From NCBI GenBank assembly GCA_002712415.1, contig PATO01000009.1:8398-17399 (forward strand): DNA of 9,002 bases, read 5' to 3'. The notes beneath the pieces are model-generated. The model did not search any database, was not told where the DNA came from, and saw nothing but the letters and a program-made list of their open reading frames with translations. The position numbers and the translations under genes are program-made. This document shows, piece by piece, positions 1 to 6,300 of the stretch. This DNA comes from Actinomycetota bacterium. GTDB lineage: Bacteria; Actinomycetota; Acidimicrobiia; Acidimicrobiales; UBA8592. Each line of letters begins with the position of its first letter. Position 1 is the stretch's first letter.

Positions 1-182
1 CTTCTGAGAACAAGAACAGTGCTCTCCTCATCGTCTTGCGCCCATTTAGTTAAGTTGATGAAGTCAAGAAGAAGAGGAATCGTTATGAGATTGATTGGCG
101 GGTTATCTATCTCAACATTTAAAATTTTTCCCTCGCGATGCACGCGTAGATGTTTAAAGTTATCAGGAATATCACCCGACAC
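1..182 (-). CDS. enoyl-CoA hydratase/isomerase family protein, N-terminal fragment (runs off the left edge)
   Basis: This is the first 60 codons of a crotonase-fold protein cut by the window edge. The reading frame gives HLRVHREGKILNVEIDNPP, then INLI, a hydrophobic helix and ESTVLVLRS. This is the usual first beta-strand pair of enoyl-CoA hydratases (REG.I..I.ldnPP.N.l ... vvvLrs). The family hydrates or isomerises enoyl-CoA thioesters in the cytoplasm; the catalytic glutamates lie beyond the edge. The start is GTG at 182: an in-frame TAG lies two codons upstream, and a strong purine-rich site (GGGGGAAGG) sits 9 nt before it. The gene overlaps the end of the upstream MDR reductase gene by 11 nt, so the two are probably translationally coupled and act on related acyl-CoA substrates. 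Family assignment is good; the exact substrate is unknown. Confidence 0.8.
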   Translation of the reverse strand, partial: MSGDIPDNFKHLRVHREGKILNVEIDNPPINLITIPLLLDFINLTKWAQDDEESTVLVLR

Positions 183-1146
183 GAACTATGACCTTCCCCC
201 AGGTCTTCCGGTCAGCCAAATCCTGAATCGCCACTGCTCCATTTTCAAATTCATAAGGTTTGAAGATCAACGGATCAACAAAGCCCTTCTCTGCAAGTTC
301 AATGATTGAATGCATTTGATTGTTCAGTGACTGCGGATCTCTTCCTAAGGATGCCCCCCAATGCACACCAACGACGCTGTAGTTTTTGAGAAGCATATGA
401 TTGGTGGGTAAATCTGGTATCCCAGCAACAAACCCAATAATGAGAAGTCGACCATCCCACGCCATGCATCTACGAACTTGGTGAGTAGTGTCTCCACCTA
501 CAGGATCATAGGCAATGTCAACTCCGCCATTACTCAATTCACGAACTTCATCAACCCAATCACTATTGATTTGGTGGTCTATGACATGGTCGGCACCAAG
601 AAACTCTGCTTGTTTAGTCTTTTCAGCCCCACCAGCGATAGCAATCACCATAGCTCCAGTGGCTTTAGCTAGCTGGATTGCAGCAGACCCGGTACCACCG
701 GCAGCACCAGTGACCAATACAGTCTCGCCAGATTGTAAATTCCCTCTTTGGTGAAGAGCGAACCATGTCGTTCCATAATTGACGGGAACAGCGGCAGCCT
801 TCTCAAAGGCAAAGTTGTCAGGTATTTTCCACACCCCAGTACTTCGAGCATTTACTCGTTCAATTAAGCCGCCTCCGAGCATCATCACTCTATCTCCAGG
901 TTCAATATCGGTAACACCACCACCGATTTTTGTAACAATGCCTGCACTTTCACCTCCAGGGGTCCAGGGCAGCGCTGGCTTTACTTGGTATTCACCACGG
1001 CATTGAAGAACATCTGGGAAAGAGATGCCAACGGATTGTATTGAAACTTGAATGTGGCCTTCAATCGGATCAGAAATCTCATTAACCTCTTTAAGTTCCA
1101 ACACATCAATAGGGTTCCCCAACTGGGACACTTGCCAAGCACGCAT
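172..1146 (-). CDS. NADPH:quinone oxidoreductase-type MDR family enzyme
   Basis: This is a 324-residue medium-chain dehydrogenase/reductase of the zinc-free quinone oxidoreductase class. The N-terminal GroES-like domain begins MRAWQVSQLGNP and contains GVTDIEPGDRV (residues 77-87). The Rossmann domain carries the nucleotide motif VTGAAGGTGSAAIQLAK (145-161). No structural zinc cysteine cluster is visible. Such enzymes use NADPH to reduce quinones, enones or enoyl-CoA esters in the cytoplasm. The frame stays open 26 codons further upstream, but that extension would begin directly at the foot of a strong hairpin and is unlike the family. ATG 1146 gives the usual start and length. There is no Shine-Dalgarno before it, but TACTCT lies 6 nt upstream, which suggests a leaderless transcript. 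The downstream enoyl-CoA hydratase overlaps its end, suggesting a two-gene acyl-CoA unit. The specific substrate cannot be assigned. Confidence 0.88.
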   Translation of the reverse strand: MRAWQVSQLGNPIDVLELKEVNEISDPIEGHIQVSIQSVGISFPDVLQCRGEYQVKPALPWTPGGESAGIVTKIGGGVTDIEPGDRVMMLGGGLIERVNARSTGVWKIPDNFAFEKAAAVPVNYGTTWFALHQRGNLQSGETVLVTGAAGGTGSAAIQLAKATGAMVIAIAGGAEKTKQAEFLGADHVIDHQINSDWVDEVRELSNGGVDIAYDPVGGDTTHQVRRCMAWDGRLLIIGFVAGIPDLPTNHMLLKNYSVVGVHWGASLGRDPQSLNNQMHSIIELAEKGFVDPLIFKPYEFENGAVAIQDLADRKTWGKVIVRVG

Positions 1147-1152
1147 GTTGAA

Positions 1153-1158
1153 AGAGTA
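1153..1158 (-). promoter_or_regulatory. candidate -10 box (TACTCT) for a leaderless quinone-oxidoreductase transcript
   Basis: On the minus strand TACTCT (TANNNT) is followed by 6 nt and then the ATG at 1146. The start has no Shine-Dalgarno sequence. This spacing fits transcription beginning at or next to the start codon, as in actinobacterial leaderless genes. No convincing -35 is seen. Confidence 0.35.
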
Positions 1159-1224
1159 GTTCAGAACCACAAGATATGAAACAAGTCCATCAAAGGTTTT
1201 ATAGACTCGTGCTGCGAAAAGCAT

Positions 1225-1255
1225 TCTTCCCGGCTGAAGTAAACAGCCGGGAAGA
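1225..1255 (-). terminator. terminator-like hairpin after the secreted hypothetical gene
   Basis: There is a perfect 12-bp inverted repeat, with arms TCTTCCCGGCTG (1225-1236) and CAGCCGGGAAGA (1244-1255) around a 7-nt loop. It lies 22 nt past the stop of the secreted protein gene and before the reductase start. On the minus strand the stem is followed only by ATGCTTTTCG, so the U-tract is short; it may be a weak intrinsic terminator or a 3'-end stabiliser. It separates the upstream rarD/hypothetical genes from the reductase/hydratase pair. Confidence 0.65.
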
Positions 1256-1277
1256 GATGTAGCTTGAGGGGGTATGG

Positions 1278-1823
1278 CTACAAGACAGGCTGAGACAGGC
1301 GACGTTCACTTTCGCCTTTGTCGTCGTGGTTTTTGCCAGGTTTTTGGTTAAGGGGTTTATTCACCATCTGCTCGGCTCGTTCTTGAATATTGCTAGCTTT
1401 TGTAAGAGCTTCATCAGCAGTGATTTTTCCTTCATTGACTGCTTCATTTAATTTTTCGGTCATTATTGAAGTAATTGTTGAGATGAGGTCTTCAGTTGTG
1501 ATGCCGTTGGATTCTGCGATTTCTCCGAGAGTTGATCCGTTCCTTGTTCCTGTCGCGATGTCAGCTTTTTCTAGTCCAAGGCTTTCTATTACAGCCCCGA
1601 TGAGATGTTGACCTTTATCTCTCTTTTGTTTCATTTCGCTTTTTGTTTCGCTGTTTTGTTTATCTTCTTCTATAGCGTTTATAGGATCGTCCAACGAGAT
1701 GATCTTTTCTGAAGACCCATTCTGCGCATTAGCGACAAATGGTATCGCAATGACAGCTCCTGCCAATAGTGAAGAAGACACTATCGCTATTAGAAAATTC
1801 TTTCGTATATTTCTGATGGTCAT
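1278..1823 (-). CDS. secreted hypothetical protein with actinobacterial LGL/IAE-type helical domain
   Basis: This protein has 181 residues and no recognised function. The N-terminus is a classical signal peptide: basic MTIRNIRKN, a hydrophobic core, and a likely cleavage after ANA (residue 33). The mature part has an acidic, lysine-rich linker (about 40-70), then a helical segment with SLGLEKADIATGTRNGSTLG (81-100) and EIAESNGITTEDLI (101-114). It then has EKLNEAVNEGKITADEA (123-139), which resembles the LysM-like or helical 'L..IA..NGV....L' units of exported actinobacterial proteins. The tail is charged and polar. A good AAAGGA ribosome site lies 7 nt before the ATG. The gene follows rarD by 93 nt and ends at a hairpin. 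It is probably exported to the cell surface or medium; its role is unknown. Confidence 0.8.
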   Translation of the reverse strand: MTIRNIRKNFLIAIVSSSLLAGAVIAIPFVANAQNGSSEKIISLDDPINAIEEDKQNSETKSEMKQKRDKGQHLIGAVIESLGLEKADIATGTRNGSTLGEIAESNGITTEDLISTITSIMTEKLNEAVNEGKITADEALTKASNIQERAEQMVNKPLNQKPGKNHDDKGESERRLSQPVL

Positions 1824-1882
1824 TTGACCGTCCTTTCAATTGGATAGGACTTCATTCTTCTTAATATTAGTAAAGGGATCTT

Positions 1883-1909
1883 TAAAGAACAGTAAGAATT
1901 AGTTAAGAA
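1883..1909 (-). promoter_or_regulatory. phased TTCTTA-type direct repeats upstream of the secreted protein gene
   Basis: On the minus strand three similar hexamers (TTCTTA, TTCTTA and TTCTTT) start at about 1909, 1898 and 1889, spaced 11 and 9 nt, close to one helical turn. They lie about 60-85 nt upstream of the ATG at 1823 in an AT-rich gap. Tandem half-sites with such spacing are typical of OmpR/PhoB-type response regulator sites, but no regulator gene is in the window and AT-rich sequence can produce this by chance. Confidence 0.2.
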
Positions 1910-1916
1910 AATCCAT

Positions 1917-2807
1917 TTATTTCTCATGTGATGCCTGATTAGACGCAAACCGAAAACTATCGAGCGCAAAGATAACCAAACCTGACCAAATTATTGAGTA
2001 CCCAATCAACCGATTGCTGTCGAAGGTTTCGCTGTATGCGAAAACACCAAGTAGAAATTGGATTGTAGGAGTAATGTATTGCAGTATTCCAAGAATGCTT
2101 AGAGGAATTCGCTTAGCTGAAGAGGCAAACAGCAAAAGAGGAATACCTGTAACAGCACCAGACAGCAAGATAAGAATTACCGTAGCAGTATCGCTGGTTA
2201 AGTTCTCAGAAGCGTTACCTCTCAGCAGAACGAAAGCAACCGCAGGGATTAGAAGAACGGAAGTTTCAACCCTTAACCCTTCGAGTGGGCTGGCTGGAGC
2301 TACTTTCCTTATCAATCCATAGAGCGCAAATGATATTGCTAATGTTAGAGATACCCAAGGGAACGCGTTAAGTGAAATTGTAAGCCACAACACACCTGCA
2401 GCAGCGAAAGTTACTGCTAGCCATTGTGCCTTTCTAAGAGCTTCCCCAAGAAAGACGACACCAAGAAAAACATTCATTAAGGGATTCATGAAATAGCCTA
2501 ACGAAGCCTCCACCACACGTTCTGATTCAACTGCCCAAACGAATATCCCCCAATTAAGACCAATTAGACCACCTCCAAGCATTGATAATTTATTACGAAG
2601 AAACGGTAAAGGTGTAGCTTTTCCTCGTCTCATAAAGCGAAGTAGCAAGTTGCAGGCGGCGACGAATACAAACGTGCAGATCACACGCCAGGAAACAATA
2701 TCCATAGCTTCAACCTGATTCAGAGCTTTCCAAAAAATGGGAGACAGTCCCCAAAGAATGTACCCGCTCAGTCCTATCCAGACCCCACGAATCTCTTGGT
2801 CTGTCAT
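1917..2807 (-). CDS. rarD: EamA-family permease RarD
   Basis: This is a 296-residue drug/metabolite-transporter superfamily membrane protein of the RarD subgroup, with about ten hydrophobic helices and two EamA halves. RarD signatures are clear: GYILWGLSPIFWKAL (15-29) in helix 1, SWRV (39-42), GLNWGIFVWAVESERVVEAS (83-102), LGYFMNPLMNVFLGVVFLGE (103-122) and YITPTIQFLLGVFAYSE (244-260). The protein sits in the inner membrane; RarD substrates are poorly defined. The start ATG has TAGGA 5 nt upstream. The gene diverges from the lipoprotein protease with 96 nt between their starts and precedes the secreted hypothetical gene on the same strand. The call to the subgroup is firm; the physiological substrate is not known. 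Confidence 0.93.
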   Translation of the reverse strand: MTDQEIRGVWIGLSGYILWGLSPIFWKALNQVEAMDIVSWRVICTFVFVAACNLLLRFMRRGKATPLPFLRNKLSMLGGGLIGLNWGIFVWAVESERVVEASLGYFMNPLMNVFLGVVFLGEALRKAQWLAVTFAAAGVLWLTISLNAFPWVSLTLAISFALYGLIRKVAPASPLEGLRVETSVLLIPAVAFVLLRGNASENLTSDTATVILILLSGAVTGIPLLLFASSAKRIPLSILGILQYITPTIQFLLGVFAYSETFDSNRLIGYSIIWSGLVIFALDSFRFASNQASHEK

Positions 2808-2890
2808 TCTTTTCCTACCTTACGTATCCGCTGCTAGACCTCTAATCCCAGCAAGACCTCATCCTAAGCGTTTAATGTGCTCAGTGGGGC

Positions 2891-2896
2891 TACTGT
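2891..2896 (+). promoter_or_regulatory. candidate -10 box (TACTGT) for a leaderless protease transcript
   Basis: TACTGT ends 7 nt before the ATG at 2904, and that ATG has no Shine-Dalgarno sequence. The spacing is what a leaderless actinobacterial promoter would show. No clear -35 element is present. Confidence 0.35.
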
Positions 2897-2903
2897 TTTA
2901 TAT

Positions 2904-3584
2904 ATGTCAAAGCACGCTTTACTTAAAATAGCTCTCACGTGTCTGATTTTGATGTCGTTGAGTTGTGGAAATCAGGTGAAGCCTGTCCCACGACAAGTTC
3001 TAAAAGAGGCCCAAAACTCTGTTTTCGTAGTCGAAGGTTTAGCATGCGGAAAAAGCTCTGTTGGCTTGGGGGTCTTGATTGAGGAGGGAATTCTAACGAA
3101 CGCTCATGTAATAGCTGGAACTGAAAAGTTAGAGGTAATTGATTTCAATGGGGGTAGAAGCACGACGTACCCGATTAACGCTGATTTCAAAACCGATTTA
3201 GCACTCTTAAAAGGTCCTGATCTTGCAGTAACTCCTCTGCAGGTAGCAGAACCAAAAGAAAATCAAAGAGGTTCAATTTTGGTTGGAAGTCAGGGACTTG
3301 TTGAGACTATTCCGGTAACGCTTTTACGATTGCTCAATATTGTGATTGCTGATATTTATGGCGAAGGCAAGCACACGCGATCAGGTTTGGAATTATCCGC
3401 TGACGTGGAATCAGGAGACTCAGGAGGGCCGATAATTAATGCAAAGGGACAGGTGATCGGGCTAGTATTTTCAAGATCAACTATCCAAAGTGAGATTTCC
3501 TATGGTGTCTCAAGCACGGAGTTTCTTGCAGTCACTCAAGGGTACGATCTATCTGGGGTTTCAACTGGAAAATGCAGAGATTAA
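2904..3584 (+). CDS. MarP-like trypsin-fold serine protease with lipoprotein-type signal
   Basis: This is a 226-residue exported chymotrypsin-fold protease. The N-terminus (MSKHALLKIA..., then LILMSLSC) looks like a lipoprotein signal, with Cys21 as the possible lipidated residue; the box SLSC is imperfect at -3. The catalytic triad is visible as His68 in LTNAHVIAG, Asp98 in FKTDLALLK and Ser173 in SGDSGGPI. Cys48 (GLACGKSS) and Cys224 (STGKC, two residues from the end) sit where the protease domain of mycobacterial MarP has its disulfide. Unlike MarP there is no multi-helix membrane domain, so the protease is probably tethered by lipid or secreted outside the membrane. The frame is open to a GTG at 2877, but the ATG at 2904 gives a proper signal peptide and has a TACTGT box 7 nt before it. 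The fold and activity are well supported; the target is unknown. Confidence 0.87.
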   Translation: MSKHALLKIALTCLILMSLSCGNQVKPVPRQVLKEAQNSVFVVEGLACGKSSVGLGVLIEEGILTNAHVIAGTEKLEVIDFNGGRSTTYPINADFKTDLALLKGPDLAVTPLQVAEPKENQRGSILVGSQGLVETIPVTLLRLLNIVIADIYGEGKHTRSGLELSADVESGDSGGPIINAKGQVIGLVFSRSTIQSEISYGVSSTEFLAVTQGYDLSGVSTGKCRD

Positions 3585-3641
3585 GGTATTATTTATCCGA
3601 AATGACACAGGTGCCAATTTCATGCAAAACTATTGTAAGAC

Positions 3642-3648
3642 GGAGGGG
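3642..3648 (+). promoter_or_regulatory. strong ribosome binding site of the Rieske oxygenase gene
   Basis: GGAGGGG lies just before the ATG at 3651, with 4 nt from the GGAGG core to the start. It is among the strongest ribosome sites in the window and fixes the start of the three-gene set. No convincing promoter was found in the 66-nt gap after the protease gene. Confidence 0.6.
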
Positions 3649-3650
3649 AA

Positions 3651-4838
3651 ATGTCGAGAGAGAAGTTAATTGAACTAGCACGAGGTCATCTACACCATGC
3701 TGTGAATGGAACCGTACCGCTTGCTGAAACGGTAGTAGAAATACCTGTACAGAACTATTTCAATGAGGATCGTTGGAAAGCTGAGATGGAATTAATTTTC
3801 GGGCGAGTACCCCTTGTTCTAGGATTTTCAACAGAACTTCAGAAGCCTGGTGATTATAAAGCTATGGAAGTTTGTGGCGTGCCTTTAATCCTCGTCCGAA
3901 ATAGAGAAGGAAATGTAGGCGGATTCGTAAATATGTGCAGTCACAGAGGTGCACAAATATTAGACGAGGGCAAAGGCCGTGCAAGAAGTTTTGCATGTCC
4001 ATACCACGCATGGACATATAACTTGGCTGGAGAGCTTGTTGCAATACTTGATGAGCAAGAATTTGGTGAAGTTGATACTTCTTGCCTTGGCTTAACACCA
4101 TTAAATGTTGAAGAGAGGGTAGGAATTATCTGGGGTTCCATTACTCCCAAGAGAGATTTGCACTTGAATGAATATTTGGCTGGATATGACGAGTATTTAG
4201 AAAGCCATGACCTCGCTAACTGCCATTTAGTTGGACAACAAACAATTGAAGGCCCAAACTGGAAAGTTGCATACGATGGGTACCTAGACTTTTACCATTT
4301 GCCTGTACTTCATAAAAATACCTTTGGTCCTGAATATAACAATAAATCTATTTTTGATAATTGGGGCCCCCATCAACGGGTACAAGCACCTGATCACAGA
4401 TTGCTAGATTTAGTTGATACTCCTGAAGAAGAATGGTCTCATACAAAATTAGTAAGTGGGGTATGGACAATCTTTCCCCACATCTCAATCGCTTCTTTCG
4501 AAGCTGGAGGGCATATCTATATGGTATCGCAGCTATTCCCAGGAGCTGACCCCGATACATCTGTAACTCACCAGAATTTCCTTGCTACCTTTGAGCCTAA
4601 CTCCGAGCAAAAGGAAGAAATTGCTAGAACGATGGAATTTCTTCGTTATGTAGTAGCGGAAGAGGACTATTTCACAGGAAATAGGATCCAAAAAACAGTC
4701 AAAACTGGAGCGAAATCCCACTTTTATTTTGGCAGAAACGAAGAAGGCGGGCAGCGGTTCCATAGGTGGACAGACGCTCTTTTAGAAGCACAAAGTGACG
4801 AAGACCTTCTCCTTTTATATAAAAAAGGCGTCGGCTGA
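3651..4838 (+). CDS. Rieske non-heme iron oxygenase, alpha (catalytic) subunit
   Basis: This is a 395-residue aromatic-ring-hydroxylating-type oxygenase. The N-terminal Rieske [2Fe-2S] domain has the two ligand pairs Cys96/His98 in CSHRGA and Cys116/His119 in CPYHAW. The C-terminal catalytic domain has NWKVAYDGYLDFYHLPVLH (203-221), with Asp213 in the bridging position and His216 and His221 as mononuclear iron ligands. AEEDYF (336-341) probably provides the carboxylate ligand (Asp339). Such enzymes hydroxylate or demethylate cyclic or aromatic substrates, using O2 and electrons from a reductase or ferredoxin. No reductase, ferredoxin or beta-subunit gene lies nearby, so partners must be encoded elsewhere. 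It heads a same-strand set with the HMGS-like/DUF35 fusion (56-nt gap) and the thiolase, implying oxidative attack on a compound later cleaved as a CoA thioester. The substrate is unknown. Confidence 0.92.
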   Translation: MSREKLIELARGHLHHAVNGTVPLAETVVEIPVQNYFNEDRWKAEMELIFGRVPLVLGFSTELQKPGDYKAMEVCGVPLILVRNREGNVGGFVNMCSHRGAQILDEGKGRARSFACPYHAWTYNLAGELVAILDEQEFGEVDTSCLGLTPLNVEERVGIIWGSITPKRDLHLNEYLAGYDEYLESHDLANCHLVGQQTIEGPNWKVAYDGYLDFYHLPVLHKNTFGPEYNNKSIFDNWGPHQRVQAPDHRLLDLVDTPEEEWSHTKLVSGVWTIFPHISIASFEAGGHIYMVSQLFPGADPDTSVTHQNFLATFEPNSEQKEEIARTMEFLRYVVAEEDYFTGNRIQKTVKTGAKSHFYFGRNEEGGQRFHRWTDALLEAQSDEDLLLLYKKGVG

Positions 4839-4882
4839 TCTCTTGATCGTTGCAACCACCACTCACGTTGCGCAAAAATCAC

Positions 4883-4888
4883 TACAAT
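4883..4888 (+). promoter_or_regulatory. candidate -10 box (TACAAT) just before the HMGS-like/DUF35 gene
   Basis: TACAAT lies in the 56-nt gap after the Rieske gene, 6 nt before the GTG at 4895. It is close to the consensus -10 and at leaderless spacing. The GTG has only a weak AAGAG upstream. If real, it would let the fusion and thiolase be transcribed without the oxygenase. No -35 match is visible. Confidence 0.35.
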
Positions 4889-4894
4889 AAGAGC

Positions 4895-6298
4895 GTGAGA
4901 GGAATTGTCAAAAGTTCAGCCTATCTACCGCACTACCGGTTGAATCGAATAGACATAACTGCGTTTTTCGGCTCGGGTAAAGCATCGGGAACTCGATCAG
5001 TAGCCGCACATGACGAGGACACGGTCACAATGGGTTTTGAAGCCGCCCGAATGATTGTTTCTGTAGAAGGAAAGATTCAACCTGAAGCATTATGGTTCAC
5101 AACTTCAGAACCACCTTATATGGAAAAGACAAACGCAAACGTGATTCATTCTGCACTTCAATTACCGAAAGCTACCTCAGCATATGATTTTAACGGGGCT
5201 TTAAAATCAGGAATTGGTGCTATCAAAACAGCCCTAACCTCAAATCAAACAATCCTACTCGTTCAATCGGATATACGTGGAGGTTTGCCATCAAGCCCCG
5301 ATGAAAGTCAAGGCGGAGATGCCGCAGTTGCATTTCTGATCGGTGACGCAAATGCTGATCAGTTGCTCGCTTCGTATCTCGGTGGGTCTTCAGAGACTTT
5401 AGAATTCATTGATAGGTGGCGAAACCCTAGAGAAAAAGTAACAAAGCAATGGGAGTCCCGTTTTGTAGAAGATGCCTATCTTCCATTGATTAGAGGAGCC
5501 TGGACTGAGGCCTTGGCAAACAGCAGCCTCAAAGAAAGCGATGTGGATACTGTTATTTTCTCGGGTCAAAATGACAGAGTAAAACGTCAAGCAGCAAAAA
5601 TTATCACAACTGAAAGATTCCAAGACAATGTTGCCTCAAATATTGGGAACGCTGGCGCCGCCGAAGCCGGCTTGCTTCTCCTTTCTGCACTGGAACATGC
5701 TCACGTAGGACAGAAGGTAGCTCTATGTTCCTTCAACGACGGCGTTGAGATACTTATCTTTGAAGTAGCAAGTGATAATGAAGTTGTAAACCCAATTGAA
5801 CACCAAATCAAAAACCGATCCGACCTTTCTTATGGAAAATTCCTTCAATGGCGTGAAATGCTACCTGTACAACCACCCAACCGACCGGCACCCTCTCGGA
5901 TCTCTGCCTCTGCTTCGAAAAGAGAATCAGACTGGAAGCATGGCTTCATCGCATCACGCGGCGACCAATCAGGACTCATTCATATGCCCCCATCACGCCT
6001 CTCAATTGACGAAACAGATAACGACGATGCAATGTTAATGCAGTTAATGGCCGAATCTGTCGGTAAAGTCGCTACATTCACAGTTGACCATCTGGTTTAT
6101 TCACAAAACCCTCCAGTGGTATTTGCTGTTGTGGACTTCAATAATGGCGGACGAATACCAATAGAAATAACCGATGTGGGGGACAATGAAGTAGAAATAG
6201 GAATGAACGTAGAACCCACATTCCGTAAACTGTTTACCGCAGACGGACTTCATAATTACTTTTGGAAAGTCCGTCCAATACGTTCAACAAAGGAATAA
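4895..6298 (+). CDS. HMG-CoA-synthase-like protein fused to a C-terminal DUF35 OB-fold domain, catalytic Cys missing
   Basis: This is a 467-residue fusion. Residues 1 to about 300 are a thiolase-superfamily fold like archaeal HMG-CoA synthase: MRGIVKSSAYLPHYRLNR at the start, SNIGNAGAAEA (about 248-258), then LCSFNDGVEILIF. After a proline-rich linker (about 323-335) comes a DUF35/OB-fold domain with VATFTVDHLVYS (392-403), then VVFAVVDF and LFTADGLHNYFWK (446-458). The nucleophile site reads DFNGALKSG (98-106), with Leu103 where active synthases have Cys. The active-site His motif is replaced by SGQND (223-227). Only one Cys (278) exists in the whole protein, so the zinc ribbon usual in DUF35 proteins is also lost. 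It is probably a non-catalytic, CoA-binding partner of the thiolase, which starts 2 nt after its stop. The frame is open to TTG 4850, but GTG 4895 matches the family start and has TACAAT upstream. Confidence 0.85.
   Translation: MRGIVKSSAYLPHYRLNRIDITAFFGSGKASGTRSVAAHDEDTVTMGFEAARMIVSVEGKIQPEALWFTTSEPPYMEKTNANVIHSALQLPKATSAYDFNGALKSGIGAIKTALTSNQTILLVQSDIRGGLPSSPDESQGGDAAVAFLIGDANADQLLASYLGGSSETLEFIDRWRNPREKVTKQWESRFVEDAYLPLIRGAWTEALANSSLKESDVDTVIFSGQNDRVKRQAAKIITTERFQDNVASNIGNAGAAEAGLLLLSALEHAHVGQKVALCSFNDGVEILIFEVASDNEVVNPIEHQIKNRSDLSYGKFLQWREMLPVQPPNRPAPSRISASASKRESDWKHGFIASRGDQSGLIHMPPSRLSIDETDNDDAMLMQLMAESVGKVATFTVDHLVYSQNPPVVFAVVDFNNGGRIPIEITDVGDNEVEIGMNVEPTFRKLFTADGLHNYFWKVRPIRSTKE
6289..6294 (+). 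promoter_or_regulatory. ribosome binding site of the thiolase gene, inside the preceding gene's end
   Basis: AAAGGA lies 6 nt before ATG 6301, within the last codons of the HMGS-like/DUF35 gene, whose TAA ends at 6298. The 2-nt gap implies translational coupling and settles the start against the in-frame TTG at 6262. Confidence 0.7.
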
Positions 6299-6300
6299 CG

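Noticed and set aside
19..309. 96-codon plus-strand open frame at the left edge
   Set aside because: It lies opposite the enoyl-CoA hydratase start and the reductase end, both of which have clear family motifs; its own translation shows no recognisable domain.
1147..1224. 26-codon N-terminal extension of the quinone oxidoreductase
   Set aside because: It would start at the foot of the 12-bp hairpin, has no ribosome site, and does not match the family N-terminus, which begins at MRAWQV.
4850..4894. 15-codon extension of the HMGS-like/DUF35 gene starting at TTG
   Set aside because: TTG has no ribosome site, the extra residues are unlike the family, and GTG 4895 gives the typical start MRGIV.
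5796..6038. 80-codon plus-strand frame inside the HMGS-like/DUF35 gene
   Set aside because: It is a shadow in another frame. I considered whether it marked a frameshift splitting the fusion, but the main frame continues into clear DUF35 motifs without a break.
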